A stretch of 64,000 nt of DNA from Phyllobacterium trifolii (GTDB lineage: Bacteria > Pseudomonadota > Alphaproteobacteria > Rhizobiales > Rhizobiaceae): positions 62,001 to 126,000 of the forward strand of contig NZ_JACHXN010000009.1 in NCBI RefSeq assembly GCF_014192095.1, written 5' to 3'. The number at the start of each line of letters is the position of its first letter. The first letter of the stretch is position 1. Of the stretch, positions 53,539-63,462 are shown in pieces. Under the pieces are notes generated by a model. It saw nothing but the letters and a program-made list of their open reading frames with translations, had not been told where the DNA came from and ran no database searches. Made by a program: the position numbers and the translations under genes.

Positions 53539-54879
53539 TCAGTAATTCCTGGACGCTGATGCTCGGCCATAAACCAGTCTGTCCTGGCGGGCGCGCAGTT
53601 CAACGATCCTGGAGCCTTGCGCGGGGGCGGCATTGGCGCTGGTGATGAGCTCGCCCTTCCTGATGGCTTTCGTGACGCTGCCGCCCTGCAACAGGCCGCA
53701 GGGGATGGCACCGGCGACGCGCGCTTCGCCCGCCGTCATGATCCACGCGCGGTAGCAATATTCGCCAATCGCATCGAGCCTGTCGCCGGGTTTCAAATCC
53801 TTCTTGGCCACGGCGCACACCTCGGCCACCGGCTTGGCCAGCGGCACCATGTCGGCCTTGCCGTAAAGCACGACGCGGGCGCAAGTCAGCGGCACTTCGA
53901 GCGAAGTCAGGTGATAGGGCCGGTGGAAGGTGAAATACGGACCCTTGCCCATCTTCAGATCTTCCATGCGCTCCGATATGCGCGGATGCGACATGTCGGC
54001 AACGACGAAGACGCCCGGGGCCACACCCTTGCCGATCGAATAATCGACGACACCAACCCTTGAGAGCACGCCGCCGTCCTTTTCCGGCACGAGCACCTTC
54101 GACAGCTGGTCGAGCGTTGCCGCCGGGCCATGCATGCCCGGCTTGTCGGGCACGAGCCCGGTGGCATTGGCGATCGCCGCCATCTCCACCATGGTCTTCG
54201 AGCCATCGACGAATTCGACCAGCATGCGCACATTCATGTGGCGGCGCCTGGCTTCTTCCTCGTAATCGTCGGGTATCGCATCGATGTTGAGCGGGTTGTT
54301 CTTGCCCTTGCCCGCGGCAACGATCGGATGGCCCATGGCCGAGACGAATTCGATCAGTTCCATACAGGAGGACGGCTCATCGCCGGCGCCGAGCGAATAG
54401 GTGACGCCGAGCCGGTCGGCCTCGCTCTTGAGGTACGCGCCGATGGTCACGTCCGCCTCGACATTCATCATGACGAGATGCTTGCCGTGTTCCATTGCTT
54501 TCAAGCCGATCTCGGCCCCGACCGCCGGCACCCCGGTCGCATCGATGACCACATCGATCAACTCGTTCTCAAGGATGAGACCGGCATCATTGGTGACGGC
54601 GATCTTGCCGGCTTCCATCGCTTCCGTGAGCGCCGACGCATTCGACACCTCGCGCGAATGACCGTCTTCCTGATAGGCGATGTCGACGGCCTTGATCGCG
54701 TTGGGCAAATTGAGTTCGGAAATCGCCCCGATCTCGATGCCGGGCATATGCGCCACACGCGTGACGATATCGGTGCCCATCTCGCCCGAACCGATCAGGC
54801 CGATGCGGATCGGGCGGCCCGTATCCGCCCGCGCCTGCATGTCCCGCGCCAGTCCCGTCAATGCAACATTCGTAGCCAT
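53539..54879 (-). CDS. NAD(P)-dependent oxidoreductase with C-terminal SAF domain
   Basis: A 446-residue protein. The N-terminal Rossmann fold (RIGLIGSGEMGTDIVTRVAH) resembles homoserine dehydrogenase; a middle catalytic-type region follows (LGAGDEPSSCMELIEFVSAM GHPIVAAGKGKNNPLN), and the C-terminal SAF domain (AVAKKDLKPGDRLDAIGEYC, VTKAIRKGELITSANA) is like those of sugar-acid enzymes. ATG 54879 with GGAGG seven bases upstream is the start; the longer frame to 55191 overlaps galM. It is probably an oxidoreductase of a sugar-derived acid, in keeping with the sugar-import operon, but the substrate is not known. Confidence 0.82.
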   Translation of the reverse strand: MATNVALTGLARDMQARADTGRPIRIGLIGSGEMGTDIVTRVAHMPGIEIGAISELNLPNAIKAVDIAYQEDGHSREVSNASALTEAMEAGKIAVTNDAGLILENELIDVVIDATGVPAVGAEIGLKAMEHGKHLVMMNVEADVTIGAYLKSEADRLGVTYSLGAGDEPSSCMELIEFVSAMGHPIVAAGKGKNNPLNIDAIPDDYEEEARRRHMNVRMLVEFVDGSKTMVEMAAIANATGLVPDKPGMHGPAATLDQLSKVLVPEKDGGVLSRVGVVDYSIGKGVAPGVFVVADMSHPRISERMEDLKMGKGPYFTFHRPYHLTSLEVPLTCARVVLYGKADMVPLAKPVAEVCAVAKKDLKPGDRLDAIGEYCYRAWIMTAGEARVAGAIPCGLLQGGSVTKAIRKGELITSANAAPAQGSRIVELRARQDRLVYGRASASRNY

Positions 54880-54934
54880 CAATGCCTCCACTTTGCTGCA
54901 GACCGGCATAGGACGCCAAATTGTGATTGGCAAG

Positions 54935-55954
54935 TTAGACGTTATGGAAGCGGAATTCCGTGCGCTGGCGATAAGTCTCGCCCGGGCGAAGGATCGTGCC
55001 CGGAAACTGCGGCTGGTTCGGACTGTCCGGGAAATGCTGCGCTTCCAGGCAGAGCCCGGCATGCGGACCATAATGCATGCCGCCAATCCCGGTAACGGCA
55101 GGTATTTTCGCCCCATCATAGAATTGCAGGCCGGGCTCGCTCGTGTGGACCTGCATGGCAAGGCCATTGCCCGCCACGAGCGAGGCGGCAAAACGCAGAC
55201 CTTCGCTTATTGGCTCACTCAGGACGAAATTATGATCGTAGAGGGTCGAGCCGCTCGTGCCGATCCGGCGCGGCAAGCGAAAGTCATAGGCCGTTTCATC
55301 GATTCCGGCGATTTCGCTGGTGGGAATAAGGTTCCCATCAACGGGCGTGAAAGCATCGGCGAGGATCCGCAAGCGATGGTCGCGAATATCGCTGGACCCA
55401 TCGAGATTGAAATAGGAATGCTGGGCAAAATTGGCGACGGTTGGCGCGTCAGTGACCGCCTCGACTTCAACACAAAGCGTGAGGTCATCGAGGCTGTAGG
55501 TGCAGTGCACATCCATGTTGCCGGGGAAACCCTGATCGCCATCGGGCAGATTTATTGAAAGGGTGACAGAAGACTGGCTCCAGCCCGCAATGGTCCACAG
55601 GCGCTGAGAAACCCCGCCGCTGCCTCCATGCAAGGTCTGAATGCCATGTTCATTGAGGTCGAGCTGGACAGTCTTTCCATCGAGCAGGAAACGCCCATCT
55701 GCTATACGATTGGCGTAACGGCCGACAAGTGCGCCGAAATAAGGTGAAAGGGCCGGGTAGTCGTCAAAACCATCGAAACCCAAAACGACGCGCTGGAGAA
55801 TTCCATCACTCAAGGGAATTTGCAGATCCCTGATGACGGCGCCCCAGTTCAAAATTCTGGTGACAGCCCCGGCAGGTGAGCGGATCGTTAACTGGAATAC
55901 CGGTTCGCCTTGAAACGTGCCGAATAGCTCTGGTTGCGCACTGTTCCGCATCAA
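54935..55954 (-). CDS. galM: Aldose 1-epimerase (galactose mutarotase)
   Basis: A 339-residue GalM that interconverts alpha and beta anomers. Landmarks: FGALVGRYANRIADGRF, the catalytic His in NFAQHSYFNLDG, and the catalytic Glu in GLCLEAQHFPDSPN. It overlaps the permease gene by four bases and so belongs to the importer operon. A mutarotase fits import of a furanose or pyranose sugar. Confidence 0.92.
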   Translation of the reverse strand: MMRNSAQPELFGTFQGEPVFQLTIRSPAGAVTRILNWGAVIRDLQIPLSDGILQRVVLGFDGFDDYPALSPYFGALVGRYANRIADGRFLLDGKTVQLDLNEHGIQTLHGGSGGVSQRLWTIAGWSQSSVTLSINLPDGDQGFPGNMDVHCTYSLDDLTLCVEVEAVTDAPTVANFAQHSYFNLDGSSDIRDHRLRILADAFTPVDGNLIPTSEIAGIDETAYDFRLPRRIGTSGSTLYDHNFVLSEPISEGLRFAASLVAGNGLAMQVHTSEPGLQFYDGAKIPAVTGIGGMHYGPHAGLCLEAQHFPDSPNQPQFPGTILRPGETYRQRTEFRFHNV

Positions 55955-56928
55955 TAATCCCTGACAGCGACGCTGCCGCGCGAGGAAAGTTTTGCCTGTA
56001 AGATCACGACGACCAGCAGGAACAGGCCGCGTATGACCGATTGCCAGTAGGCGGAGAGCGAGATCCAGCCCTTGCCGTTTTCAAAGTTCAGTACATTGAA
56101 GAGGATGCCAAGCAGCAGCACGCCCGCGAGCGTGGCTCCTACAGAACCGACACCGCCGGTCAAAAGGGTTCCGCCGACGACCACCGCGGCGATCGCAAAG
56201 AGTTCCCAGCCGACACCCTCGATCGGCTGCCCTGCGCCGAATTGCGACGCGAGGATGACGCCTGCCAGCCCGGCAAGGCCGCCACTCGCAAGATAGACCA
56301 GAAACTTGATACGGTCAGCGGGGAGGCCCATCAGCCGCGTTGCATCTTCGTTGCCGCCGACGGCGAGCACACCGCGGCCGGTGCTGGTGAAATTCACAAC
56401 AATCCAGCCGACCACATAGGCCATGATCGCAATCCAGGCGGGAATGGGAAAGCCGAGGAAATTGTCCTGGCCGATCGACGTGAACCCGCTTTCATACGAT
56501 ACCGACACGGACTGGTTGTCGGCGAGGAGAAGCGCGGTACCGCTTGCCGCCAGCATCATTGCAAGGGTCGCGACGAATGGCATGATCTTCAACCGTGTGA
56601 CGAGAATCGCATTGATCAGGCCGACGCAAAGCCCGGCGCCGACCCCGGCTCCAAGGCCGATCCAGGCGCCCTGCGGACTGGCGAGCGCCGCGACGACGCT
56701 GCCGAGCGCAGCGGTCGAACCGACGGACAGATCGATACCGCCGGTCATGATGACGAAGCACATGCCGAGAGCCACGAGCGCGAACATCGAATTGTAGCGC
56801 AGAACGCTGGTGATGTTGAAAAAGCCGAGGAAATAATCATAGCGTGCCCATCCGAAGAGGACGAGTAGCAGCAGTGCCAGAACGACACCATAGCTGCCAA
56901 GCAAAGAGATCAAACGAGGTCTCGTCAT
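55951..56928 (-). CDS. yjfF: Sugar ABC importer permease (YjfF type)
   Basis: A 325-residue RbsC-like permease with about ten helices. Landmarks: NSMFALVALGMCFVIMTGGI DLSVGSTAALGSVV, GLVNAILVTRLKIMPFVATL-like segment (LINAILVTRLKIMPFVATLA), and VVGGTLLTGGVGSVGATLAG. It is the second permease of the operon, as in E. coli ytfQ-ytfR-ytfT-yjfF, and overlaps ytfT by four bases. Confidence 0.88.
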   Translation of the reverse strand: MTRPRLISLLGSYGVVLALLLLVLFGWARYDYFLGFFNITSVLRYNSMFALVALGMCFVIMTGGIDLSVGSTAALGSVVAALASPQGAWIGLGAGVGAGLCVGLINAILVTRLKIMPFVATLAMMLAASGTALLLADNQSVSVSYESGFTSIGQDNFLGFPIPAWIAIMAYVVGWIVVNFTSTGRGVLAVGGNEDATRLMGLPADRIKFLVYLASGGLAGLAGVILASQFGAGQPIEGVGWELFAIAAVVVGGTLLTGGVGSVGATLAGVLLLGILFNVLNFENGKGWISLSAYWQSVIRGLFLLVVVILQAKLSSRGSVAVRDY

Positions 56929-57920
56929 GCGCGCCTGCCCTGTTGCTGGATCCAGACGGCGAGCACGATGATGCCAGCCTTGACCACAAGGGCGGCGGCA
57001 TCAGGCACACCATTGGCAAGGAGGGTGTAGCGCACGAGCTGGATCGTCATGGCACCGAGCAGGGTGCCGATAATGGTCGCCTTGCCGCCGCTCAAAAGCG
57101 TGCCGCCAACAGCAACCGCGGCGATGGCATCAAGCTCCATGCCCATACCGACCAGATTGGCGTCGCTGGAGGAATTGATGGCGATCACCACGAGACCGGC
57201 TATCCCGGCACAAAGGCCGCTGATCGTATAAACGACGAGCTTCACCCGGGAGACCGCAATACCGGAAAGCTCCGCCGCACGTTCGTTGCCGCCAATGGCG
57301 ATGATCTGACGGCCGAAAACCGTGCGCTTCAGCATCCATGCCGCAGCGATCACGAGGAGCACCATAAGCACGACCTGCACCGGAATGCCGAAGAGGCGGC
57401 CGAGACCGATCCACTGGAATTGCGGAACGCGGAATGTCTGGAGATTGCCGTTGGTCAGGACCTGGGCAATGCCGCGCCCGGCAATGAACAGAACCAGCGT
57501 CGCGACGATCGGCTGGATGCGAAACCTGGCGATGAGCCAGCCATTGAACAAGCCAAACAAGCCTGCCACACCAACCGCGATGATCATGGCCGCGGCAACG
57601 GCGAGAGCAACATTGTCGATGGGAACAATCTTGCCGAGGAAGATCATCGGCGCAAGCGCGCCGGAAATCGCCATGAGTGATCCAACGGAAAGATCGATGC
57701 CGCCGGTCGCGATGACCAGCGTCATGCCAATGGCAACGATGACAATCGTGCAGACCTGTGTGAGATTGACGTTAAGCGTCTGCATGGTGGCGAAGTTGCG
57801 GGTAAAAGCAAAATTGAACAGGATAAGCAGAGCCAGTGCAATCAAGGTGCCGTAGCGCGCCATGAAATCGAATGGGTCGAACGGCCGCGATATAAGTTGT
57901 TGCCGCGCAGTATCGGTCAT
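56925..57920 (-). CDS. ytfT: Sugar ABC importer permease (YtfT type)
   Basis: A 331-residue RbsC-like permease. Landmarks: VIVAIGMTLVIATGGIDLSV, GSLMAISGALAPMIFLGKIV, GWLIARFRIQPIVATLVLFI AGRGIAQVLTNGNLQTF and AVAVGGTLLSGGKATIIGTL. It shares four bases with the genes on both sides. The order matches galactofuranose importers. Confidence 0.88.
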   Translation of the reverse strand: MTDTARQQLISRPFDPFDFMARYGTLIALALLILFNFAFTRNFATMQTLNVNLTQVCTIVIVAIGMTLVIATGGIDLSVGSLMAISGALAPMIFLGKIVPIDNVALAVAAAMIIAVGVAGLFGLFNGWLIARFRIQPIVATLVLFIAGRGIAQVLTNGNLQTFRVPQFQWIGLGRLFGIPVQVVLMVLLVIAAAWMLKRTVFGRQIIAIGGNERAAELSGIAVSRVKLVVYTISGLCAGIAGLVVIAINSSSDANLVGMGMELDAIAAVAVGGTLLSGGKATIIGTLLGAMTIQLVRYTLLANGVPDAAALVVKAGIIVLAVWIQQQGRRA

Positions 57921-59455
57921 GGTGCAGCCTCCGCGATAGTCGGCGCGCTGCCGTGAGCCATGGCGGACATGACGGCGTCTTCGGTTGCCTCATCGCGATC
58001 GAATTCGGCCACGCTGATGCCTTCGCGCAGGACGAACACACGATCGGCGCCCTCGATCACCTCTTCGAGTTCCGAGGAGATCATCAGAACCGCAAGCCCT
58101 TGGTCAGCCAGCGTCTTGATAAGCGCCTGAATCTCGCCCTTGGCTCCAACGTCGATGCCCCGCGTCGGCTCGTCGAGAATGAGCAGGCGCGGGTTCATGG
58201 CCAGCCAGCGGCCGAGGAGAACCTTCTGCTGATTGCCACCCGAAAGCTCGCGCACCTTCTGGTCCGGCCCGGAGCATTTGATGCCGAGTTGCCTGATGAA
58301 ACGCTCGACGATGTCACGCTGCGCCTTGTCATCGATGACACCGGATTTGCTGAGCTTCGGCATCAGCGCCAGCATCATGTTTTCTGCAACACTCATGTCG
58401 GGGACGATGCCCTCGCTCTTGCGGTCCTCTGTACAGAATCCCATGCCAGCAGCGATGGCATCGGACGGCTTATGCGGATCGAACGTCTGCCCGTTGAATA
58501 TCATTGTACCCGCGCGCGGACGATCGATGCCGAAGACCAGCCGGGCCGTTTCCGTCCGCCCTGCGCCGAGAAGTCCGGCAAACCCGGCGATCTCTCCGCT
58601 GCGTACATTGAAAGAGACATCCTGCACGATCTGGTTGATGGCGAGATTTTCGGCCGACAAAAGCACCTTGCCGATTTTCTTTTCGTCGCGATCGCTGAAT
58701 GCCGTGGCGTGGCCCTCGGCGCGTTCAATGGCGCGCCCAAGCATTGCGGAGACAAGACCGATCTTGTCAATCTCGTTCATGGCCGCAGTCTTTACGGTCC
58801 GGCCATCGCGCATGATGGTGACGCGGTCGCAAACCTCGTAAAGCTCATCCAGCTTGTGGCTGACGAAAACAACTGAAACGCCCTCCTGCTTCAACTGCCG
58901 GATGACATTGAACAACACAGCGACTTCACGCTCGTCGAGCGAGGAGGTGGGCTCATCCATGATAACGAGCTTTGCCGAAAAACCGATGGCACGCGCAATC
59001 GCCACCATCTGCTGCGTGGCGGTATTGAATTCCATCAACGGCCGGCGCACATCGGCGCGCACATTGAAGCGTTGCAGCAGCGCTTCAGCCTCCTGGTGCA
59101 TGCGCTTCCAATCGAGCAGGCCGTAACGGCGAGCCTCGCGGCCAAGGCATATATTCTCGGTGATGGAGCGATAGGGGACGAGGTTGATTTCCTGGTAGAT
59201 GGTGCTGATGCCGCTTGCCTGCGCCTGTTGCGGCGAGGAGACCTCGAATGGCTTGCCATCGAACACGACTTCACCGGCATCGCGCTTGTAATAACCGGTC
59301 AGCACCTTGATAAGCGTCGATTTGCCCGCACCGTTCTGGCCAATCAGCGCATGAACTTCGCCGCGTCCAACAGCGAAAGAAGCGCCGGCCAGGGCAGGGA
59401 TCCCGGCAAAGCGCTTGTCGATTCCTGTCATCGATAAAAGGCTATTGGTGTTCAT
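57917..59455 (-). CDS. ytfR: Sugar ABC importer ATPase with two ATPase domains (YtfR type)
   Basis: A 512-residue protein with two ABC domains, as in RbsA, XylG and YtfR. Domain 1: Walker A IGQNGAGKSTLIK, MDEPTSSLDEREV. Domain 2: GLLGAGRTETARLVFG (degenerate Walker A, normal for the family), signature LSGGNQQKVLLGRWL and LILDEPTRGIDVGAK. ATG 59455 fits the family (NTNSLLSMTGIDKRFAGIPA). A terminator-like hairpin precedes it, between this gene and the binding-protein gene. Confidence 0.9.
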   Translation of the reverse strand: MNTNSLLSMTGIDKRFAGIPALAGASFAVGRGEVHALIGQNGAGKSTLIKVLTGYYKRDAGEVVFDGKPFEVSSPQQAQASGISTIYQEINLVPYRSITENICLGREARRYGLLDWKRMHQEAEALLQRFNVRADVRRPLMEFNTATQQMVAIARAIGFSAKLVIMDEPTSSLDEREVAVLFNVIRQLKQEGVSVVFVSHKLDELYEVCDRVTIMRDGRTVKTAAMNEIDKIGLVSAMLGRAIERAEGHATAFSDRDEKKIGKVLLSAENLAINQIVQDVSFNVRSGEIAGFAGLLGAGRTETARLVFGIDRPRAGTMIFNGQTFDPHKPSDAIAAGMGFCTEDRKSEGIVPDMSVAENMMLALMPKLSKSGVIDDKAQRDIVERFIRQLGIKCSGPDQKVRELSGGNQQKVLLGRWLAMNPRLLILDEPTRGIDVGAKGEIQALIKTLADQGLAVLMISSELEEVIEGADRVFVLREGISVAEFDRDEATEDAVMSAMAHGSAPTIAEAAP

Positions 59456-59511
59456 TTCAAAAGCCAATTCTGAACGCATCGGAAGGCTCCGGCATAGCAA
59501 TACAAATGCCG

Positions 59512-59542
59512 AAAAAAGCCAGCGCCCTATAAGAGCGCTGGC
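59512..59542 (-). terminator. Intra-operon terminator/attenuator after ytfQ
   Basis: GCCAGCGC (59518-59525) and GCGCTGGC (59535-59542) form a perfect 8-bp stem; on the minus strand GGCTTTTTTC follows. It is 13 bases past the ytfQ stop and about 57 before the ytfR start, so it probably sets a higher level of the binding protein. Confidence 0.85.
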
Positions 59543-59554
59543 AGAGCCACAAAA

Positions 59555-60535
59555 TCAATAGGCGGTGCTCAGCAGCTCCTTGGCGTTGCTGGCATCGTAG
59601 AACTGATCCGGATTGATGATTTTGTCCGGAATCTTCTCGCCTGCCGCGTAGGCGATAGCCGTGTCGAACGCCTTCGGTCCAAAGCGTGGATTGCATTCGA
59701 CGACCGCTGCGATCTTGCCGTCCACCACCGCCTGTACGGCTTCTTTACCCCCGTCGATCGACAGGACGAGAATATCCTTGCCCGGCACCTTGCCGGCAGC
59801 CTCGATTGCGGAAATTGCACCCATGGCCATCTCGTCATTATGGGCATAGACAACGTTGGCATCGGGATGCGCCTGGAGCAGAGTTTCGGCAACCTGGCGC
59901 CCCTTGTCGCGAGCGAAATCGCCGGTCTGCGAGGCAACAATCTTGAAGTCCGGGTTCTTGGCGATCACATCGTCGAAGCCCTTCTTGCGGTCATTGGCCG
60001 GAGAAGAACCGGTCGTCCCCTCAAGCTCGATGATCGTGGTCTTGCCATTGGCGTTCTTCACGAGCCAATCGGCAACACGCTGGCCTTCCTCGATGAAATT
60101 GGAACCAATGAACGTTACATAATCCTCACCGGGCTTGGCCAGCGAAGCGTCGACGTTGCGATCAAGCAGGATAACCGGGATGCCGGCATTCTTGGCGGCC
60201 TTGATTGCAGGAATCAGTGGCTTTTCCTCACGTGGCGCGAGAAAAATCAGGTCAACACCCTGGGCGATCATCGAATTGACATCGGCGACCTGCTTGGCGG
60301 CGGAGCTGGCGGCATCCGTATAGACCAGTTGCCATCCGCGTTTCTTGGCTTCTTCCTGCATGCTGGCAGTCTGGGCCAGGCGCCATGGATTGTTGCTTTC
60401 GGTCTGGGCAAAGCCGACCTTGTAGGTATCTTTTTTCTTGAGCGGCGGCGCATCAGCCAATGCGCCGCCCGCGACCATGGAGGCAGCCAGCCCGATGGCT
60501 GAAGTAAACAGCACAGTGCGACGGGTGATATTCAT
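59555..60535 (-). CDS. ytfQ: Galactofuranose-type sugar-binding protein (YtfQ)
   Basis: A periplasmic binding protein of the Peripla_BP_4 family, 326 residues with a signal peptide (LFTSAIGLAASMVAGGALAD A). Typical YtfQ features are KVGFAQTESNNPWRLAQTAS, QGVDLIFLAPREEKPLIPAI, IPVILLDRNVDASLAKPGED YVTFIGSNFIEEG and VYAHNDEMAMGAISAIEAAG. E. coli YtfQ binds galactofuranose; other sugars remain possible. It is the first gene of the operon, divergent from the LacI gene. Confidence 0.9.
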   Translation of the reverse strand: MNITRRTVLFTSAIGLAASMVAGGALADAPPLKKKDTYKVGFAQTESNNPWRLAQTASMQEEAKKRGWQLVYTDAASSAAKQVADVNSMIAQGVDLIFLAPREEKPLIPAIKAAKNAGIPVILLDRNVDASLAKPGEDYVTFIGSNFIEEGQRVADWLVKNANGKTTIIELEGTTGSSPANDRKKGFDDVIAKNPDFKIVASQTGDFARDKGRQVAETLLQAHPDANVVYAHNDEMAMGAISAIEAAGKVPGKDILVLSIDGGKEAVQAVVDGKIAAVVECNPRFGPKAFDTAIAYAAGEKIPDKIINPDQFYDASNAKELLSTAY

Positions 60536-60721
60536 TGAAAATTTCCTCCCAGAAATTAGCTCGTGGCGATCCCACTGCGGCGATCATCGCTACTTATAAA
60601 AATTAGTCAATAATTATTTATGTTGATTAGTCGAGCAAACTGTTCGTAATATTCGCCATAACTTCATCGATTCCGGCCAGTCTTCGGGCCGCTGGAAACG
60701 TCGTTCCGAATAGGTGATACG

Positions 60722-61840
60722 GTGGATAATTCGACCACTGGCAAAGTTAGGACCACGCGCTTGGCAGTGCGGCGCAAACGCGTCAGCAAGCGTGTGACAA
60801 TGACCGACATCGCCCGGGTTGCAGGGTGCTCGCAGGCCACCGTCTCCTTCGTGCTCAACAAGACACCGGGCATCAAGCTTGCCGCGGAAACACGCGAACG
60901 GGTGATAGAGGCGGCGCGTTCGCTCGGCTATGCCGCACCGAGCTTCGCTCATCTCGACACCGCAGATATCCTGATGCCTGCGATCGACGGCAAGATCGGC
61001 TTTGTCGTCGACCAGCTTGCGACCAGTCCGGAAGCAGTCGTCGCTATCGAAGGCGCACGCCAGGCCTCGTGGAATGCCGGCAACATCATCCTCGTTGCCC
61101 AGACGCTCAACGACCCCGAGATGGAGCCCCGCACGATCCGCGCCCTGCGCGAGCAGGGGGTTTCGGCGCTGATCTATATGGCGATCTTCACACGCGAGGT
61201 GGTCTTGCCGGCGGCGGTTTACGAACTCGACATTCCGGTCGTTCTCGTCAACTGCTACACGACGGATCATGCCTTTCCTGCTGTCGTACCAAGCGAGATC
61301 GCGGGCGGTCAGCATTCGACCCGTCATCTGATCCAGCACGGCCATCGGCGCATAGGCACTATCACCGGCGAACCATGGATGGAAGCCGCGAAGGACCGGC
61401 TCAAGGGGTATCGGCGTGCCTTGGCGACAGCCGATATCCCTTTCGATCCGGAGCTGGTGGTCGAGGGCGACTGGTCGGCAAGCGCGGGCTATGCGGCGAC
61501 GAAGGAATTGCTGACGCTGGACGACCCACCCACTGCCATTTTCTGCCAGAACGACCGCACCGCGATTGGCTGCTATGAGGCGTTGAAGGAGGCCGGAATG
61601 CGCATTCCCGAAGATATCTCCGTCATCGGGTATGACGACGAAGAAATTTCGCGCCATCTCCATCCGCAATTGACGACTTCAGTCTTGCCACACCGGGCCA
61701 TGGGACGCTGGGCAATCGAGCAACTGGACGGCGTTGCGCAGTCATCGGGCACGCGCCATCCGATCACCAAGCTCGAATGCCCGCTGGTCGAGCGGCTGTC
61801 CGTGGCGAAGTGCACCGCAAAGCTGGCGTTCTTCGCCTAG
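60722..61840 (+). CDS. LacI-family regulator of the ytfQ operon
   Basis: A 372-residue LacI/GalR-type repressor. GTG start at 60722. A basic N-terminal lead is followed by the HTH ([37 protein letters not shown]) and the periplasmic-binding-like sensor domain ([80 protein letters not shown]). It is divergent from ytfQ with a 186-base gap that should contain the operator. Its TAG and the stop of the convergent dctD gene overlap in CTAG. Confidence 0.9.
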   Translation: MDNSTTGKVRTTRLAVRRKRVSKRVTMTDIARVAGCSQATVSFVLNKTPGIKLAAETRERVIEAARSLGYAAPSFAHLDTADILMPAIDGKIGFVVDQLATSPEAVVAIEGARQASWNAGNIILVAQTLNDPEMEPRTIRALREQGVSALIYMAIFTREVVLPAAVYELDIPVVLVNCYTTDHAFPAVVPSEIAGGQHSTRHLIQHGHRRIGTITGEPWMEAAKDRLKGYRRALATADIPFDPELVVEGDWSASAGYAATKELLTLDDPPTAIFCQNDRTAIGCYEALKEAGMRIPEDISVIGYDDEEISRHLHPQLTTSVLPHRAMGRWAIEQLDGVAQSSGTRHPITKLECPLVERLSVAKCTAKLAFFA

Positions 61841-63192
61841 TCCCCGGGCTTTTGTTTTGCATAGTCGGCACGCTCGATACCGTGACGCTGCAATTTGTCG
61901 TAGAAGGTCTTGCGCGGGATCCCAAGGGTTTCAAGGGTCGAACGCACATCGCCATGGTTTGCGCTCAGCGCATCACGGATCAGTTTTGCCTCGTGCTGCT
62001 CCATCGCCTCGGGCAGGTTGACAATGTTGGTCGTCTGACTAAGTCGCTCGCTCTCCAGCTCCAGTCCGAGCGCAACCCGTTCGGCAAAATGCGAAAGCTC
62101 GCGCACATTGCCTGGCCAGGCATGTTCCATCAGACGCGATCGCAACGCTCCGGTCATCTCCGGCGGCTCGCTTTTGAAGCGTGCTGAGGCGCGCTGCAGG
62201 AAATGCGTGAACAGGAGCGGAATATCCTCCCGACGCTCGCGCAGAGGCGGGATTGAAATCGTAACGACGTTCAAGCGATAAAAAAGGTCTTCGCGGAAAT
62301 TCGCGCGCTGTTCCGGACTGCCGAGATCTACCTTTGCCGCTGCAACGACACGCAAATCGACCGGGCGATGTTCATTGGTGCCGAGCGGCGTGATCTCGCG
62401 GGTTTCAAGCACGCGCAGCAATTTGACCTGCGTCGACAGCGGCATGCTTTCGATCTCATCGAGAAACAGTGTGCCGCCACTGGCATGTTCAATGCGGCCG
62501 ATGCGTTTTTTCTGCGCTCCGGTAAATGCACCAGCCTCATGACCGAACAGCTCGCTTTCGATCACGGGCTCCGGCAGCGCACCGCAATTGAGCGCGACGA
62601 AATTGCCTTGCTTGCGACGGCTCCATTCATGCAACAGGCTTGCCGCCACTTCCTTGCCGGTGCCGGTCTCACCGGCAATCAAAACGTCGACATCTGCATT
62701 GGCCACGTGGCGCAATGTCTTGCGCAGGTTCTGCATGACAGGGGTCTGGCCAATGAGCGGCAGATTGTCGTCGGAAGTCTCAAGCGCGAGGCGCAGCTGG
62801 CGGTTTTCCATGACCAGCCGCCGCTTTTCAGCCGCTCGCAGGATGCTCTGGACGAGACGATCAGCCGGATAGGGCTTGGCAATGAAATCATAGGCGCCTT
62901 CCTGTATCGCCTCGACTGCCATGTCGATGTCGCCGTGGCCGGTGATGAGGATGACGGGCAGATCGGCATCCAAGGCGTGCAGGCGGCGAAACAATTCCAG
63001 ACCGTCGATGTTCGGCATACGCACGTCAGTGACGACGACGCCGGCAAAATCCGGTGTCAGAAAACGCAAGGCGCTCATCGCATCCGCAAAAGGCATCACG
63101 TTAAAACCTGCAAGCTCCAGGGTCTGGCGATTGGCATTGCGCAGATCATCATCATCGTCGACGAAAGCGACACTAGAGCGGTTTGCAGTCAT
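61837..63192 (-). CDS. dctD: DctD-type sigma-54 response regulator
   Basis: A 451-residue NtrC-family activator. Order: receiver domain ([20 protein letters not shown]; phospho-acceptor Asp in [13 protein letters not shown]; Lys in [10 protein letters not shown]), AAA+ domain with Walker A GETGTGKE, the sigma-54 contact motif GAFTGA ([20 protein letters not shown]), Walker [12 protein letters not shown], and a C-terminal Fis-type HTH ([20 protein letters not shown]). It should switch on C4-dicarboxylate transport genes, which are not in the window. The first six codons (MTANRS) are made by the end of an inserted MITE. No ribosome-binding site precedes this ATG, so expression may be low. Confidence 0.85.
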   Translation of the reverse strand: MTANRSSVAFVDDDDDLRNANRQTLELAGFNVMPFADAMSALRFLTPDFAGVVVTDVRMPNIDGLELFRRLHALDADLPVILITGHGDIDMAVEAIQEGAYDFIAKPYPADRLVQSILRAAEKRRLVMENRQLRLALETSDDNLPLIGQTPVMQNLRKTLRHVANADVDVLIAGETGTGKEVAASLLHEWSRRKQGNFVALNCGALPEPVIESELFGHEAGAFTGAQKKRIGRIEHASGGTLFLDEIESMPLSTQVKLLRVLETREITPLGTNEHRPVDLRVVAAAKVDLGSPEQRANFREDLFYRLNVVTISIPPLRERREDIPLLFTHFLQRASARFKSEPPEMTGALRSRLMEHAWPGNVRELSHFAERVALGLELESERLSQTTNIVNLPEAMEQHEAKLIRDALSANHGDVRSTLETLGIPRKTFYDKLQRHGIERADYAKQKPGD

Positions 63193-63446
63193 ATTGAATC
63201 GTTCTGCCGGAGGGAATTTGGTTCAAGGTCGAGGGGTTTGGCGAGGCCGCGCTGGTGGTGCGGATGAAGCCGAAGCCCGAAGGATTTGGACCAAATTCAC
63301 CCGGCCCTTCGGGTTTCCGGCTGGCGGACACCCACTTTGTCAGGCAGCTTCGTCCGATGGAATCACATCGGCCTCGCCACCTTCCTAGTGGATCGTCTCG
63401 CCATCCGTGAAACAGAACTGATCCAATATGACTGCAAACCGCTCTA
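63174..63446. mobile_element. MITE-like insertion between dctB and dctD, ~271 bp
   Basis: The left end (from 63174) starts TAGAGCGGTTTGCAGTCATA and the right end (to 63446) is its reverse complement over 23 perfect bases, followed by ~10 imperfect ones. Both ends carry TA at the junction, as for IS630/mariner-type elements that duplicate a TA. The inside has no intact gene. Removing one TA plus the element joins dctB to dctD with an in-frame start. No other copy is in the window. Confidence 0.85.
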
Positions 63447-63462
63447 AGCTGAACATTCATGA

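Noticed and set aside
54880..55191. N-terminal extension of the SAF-domain oxidoreductase
   Set aside because: It overlaps galM out of frame, and a GGAGG ribosome-binding site supports the start at 54879.
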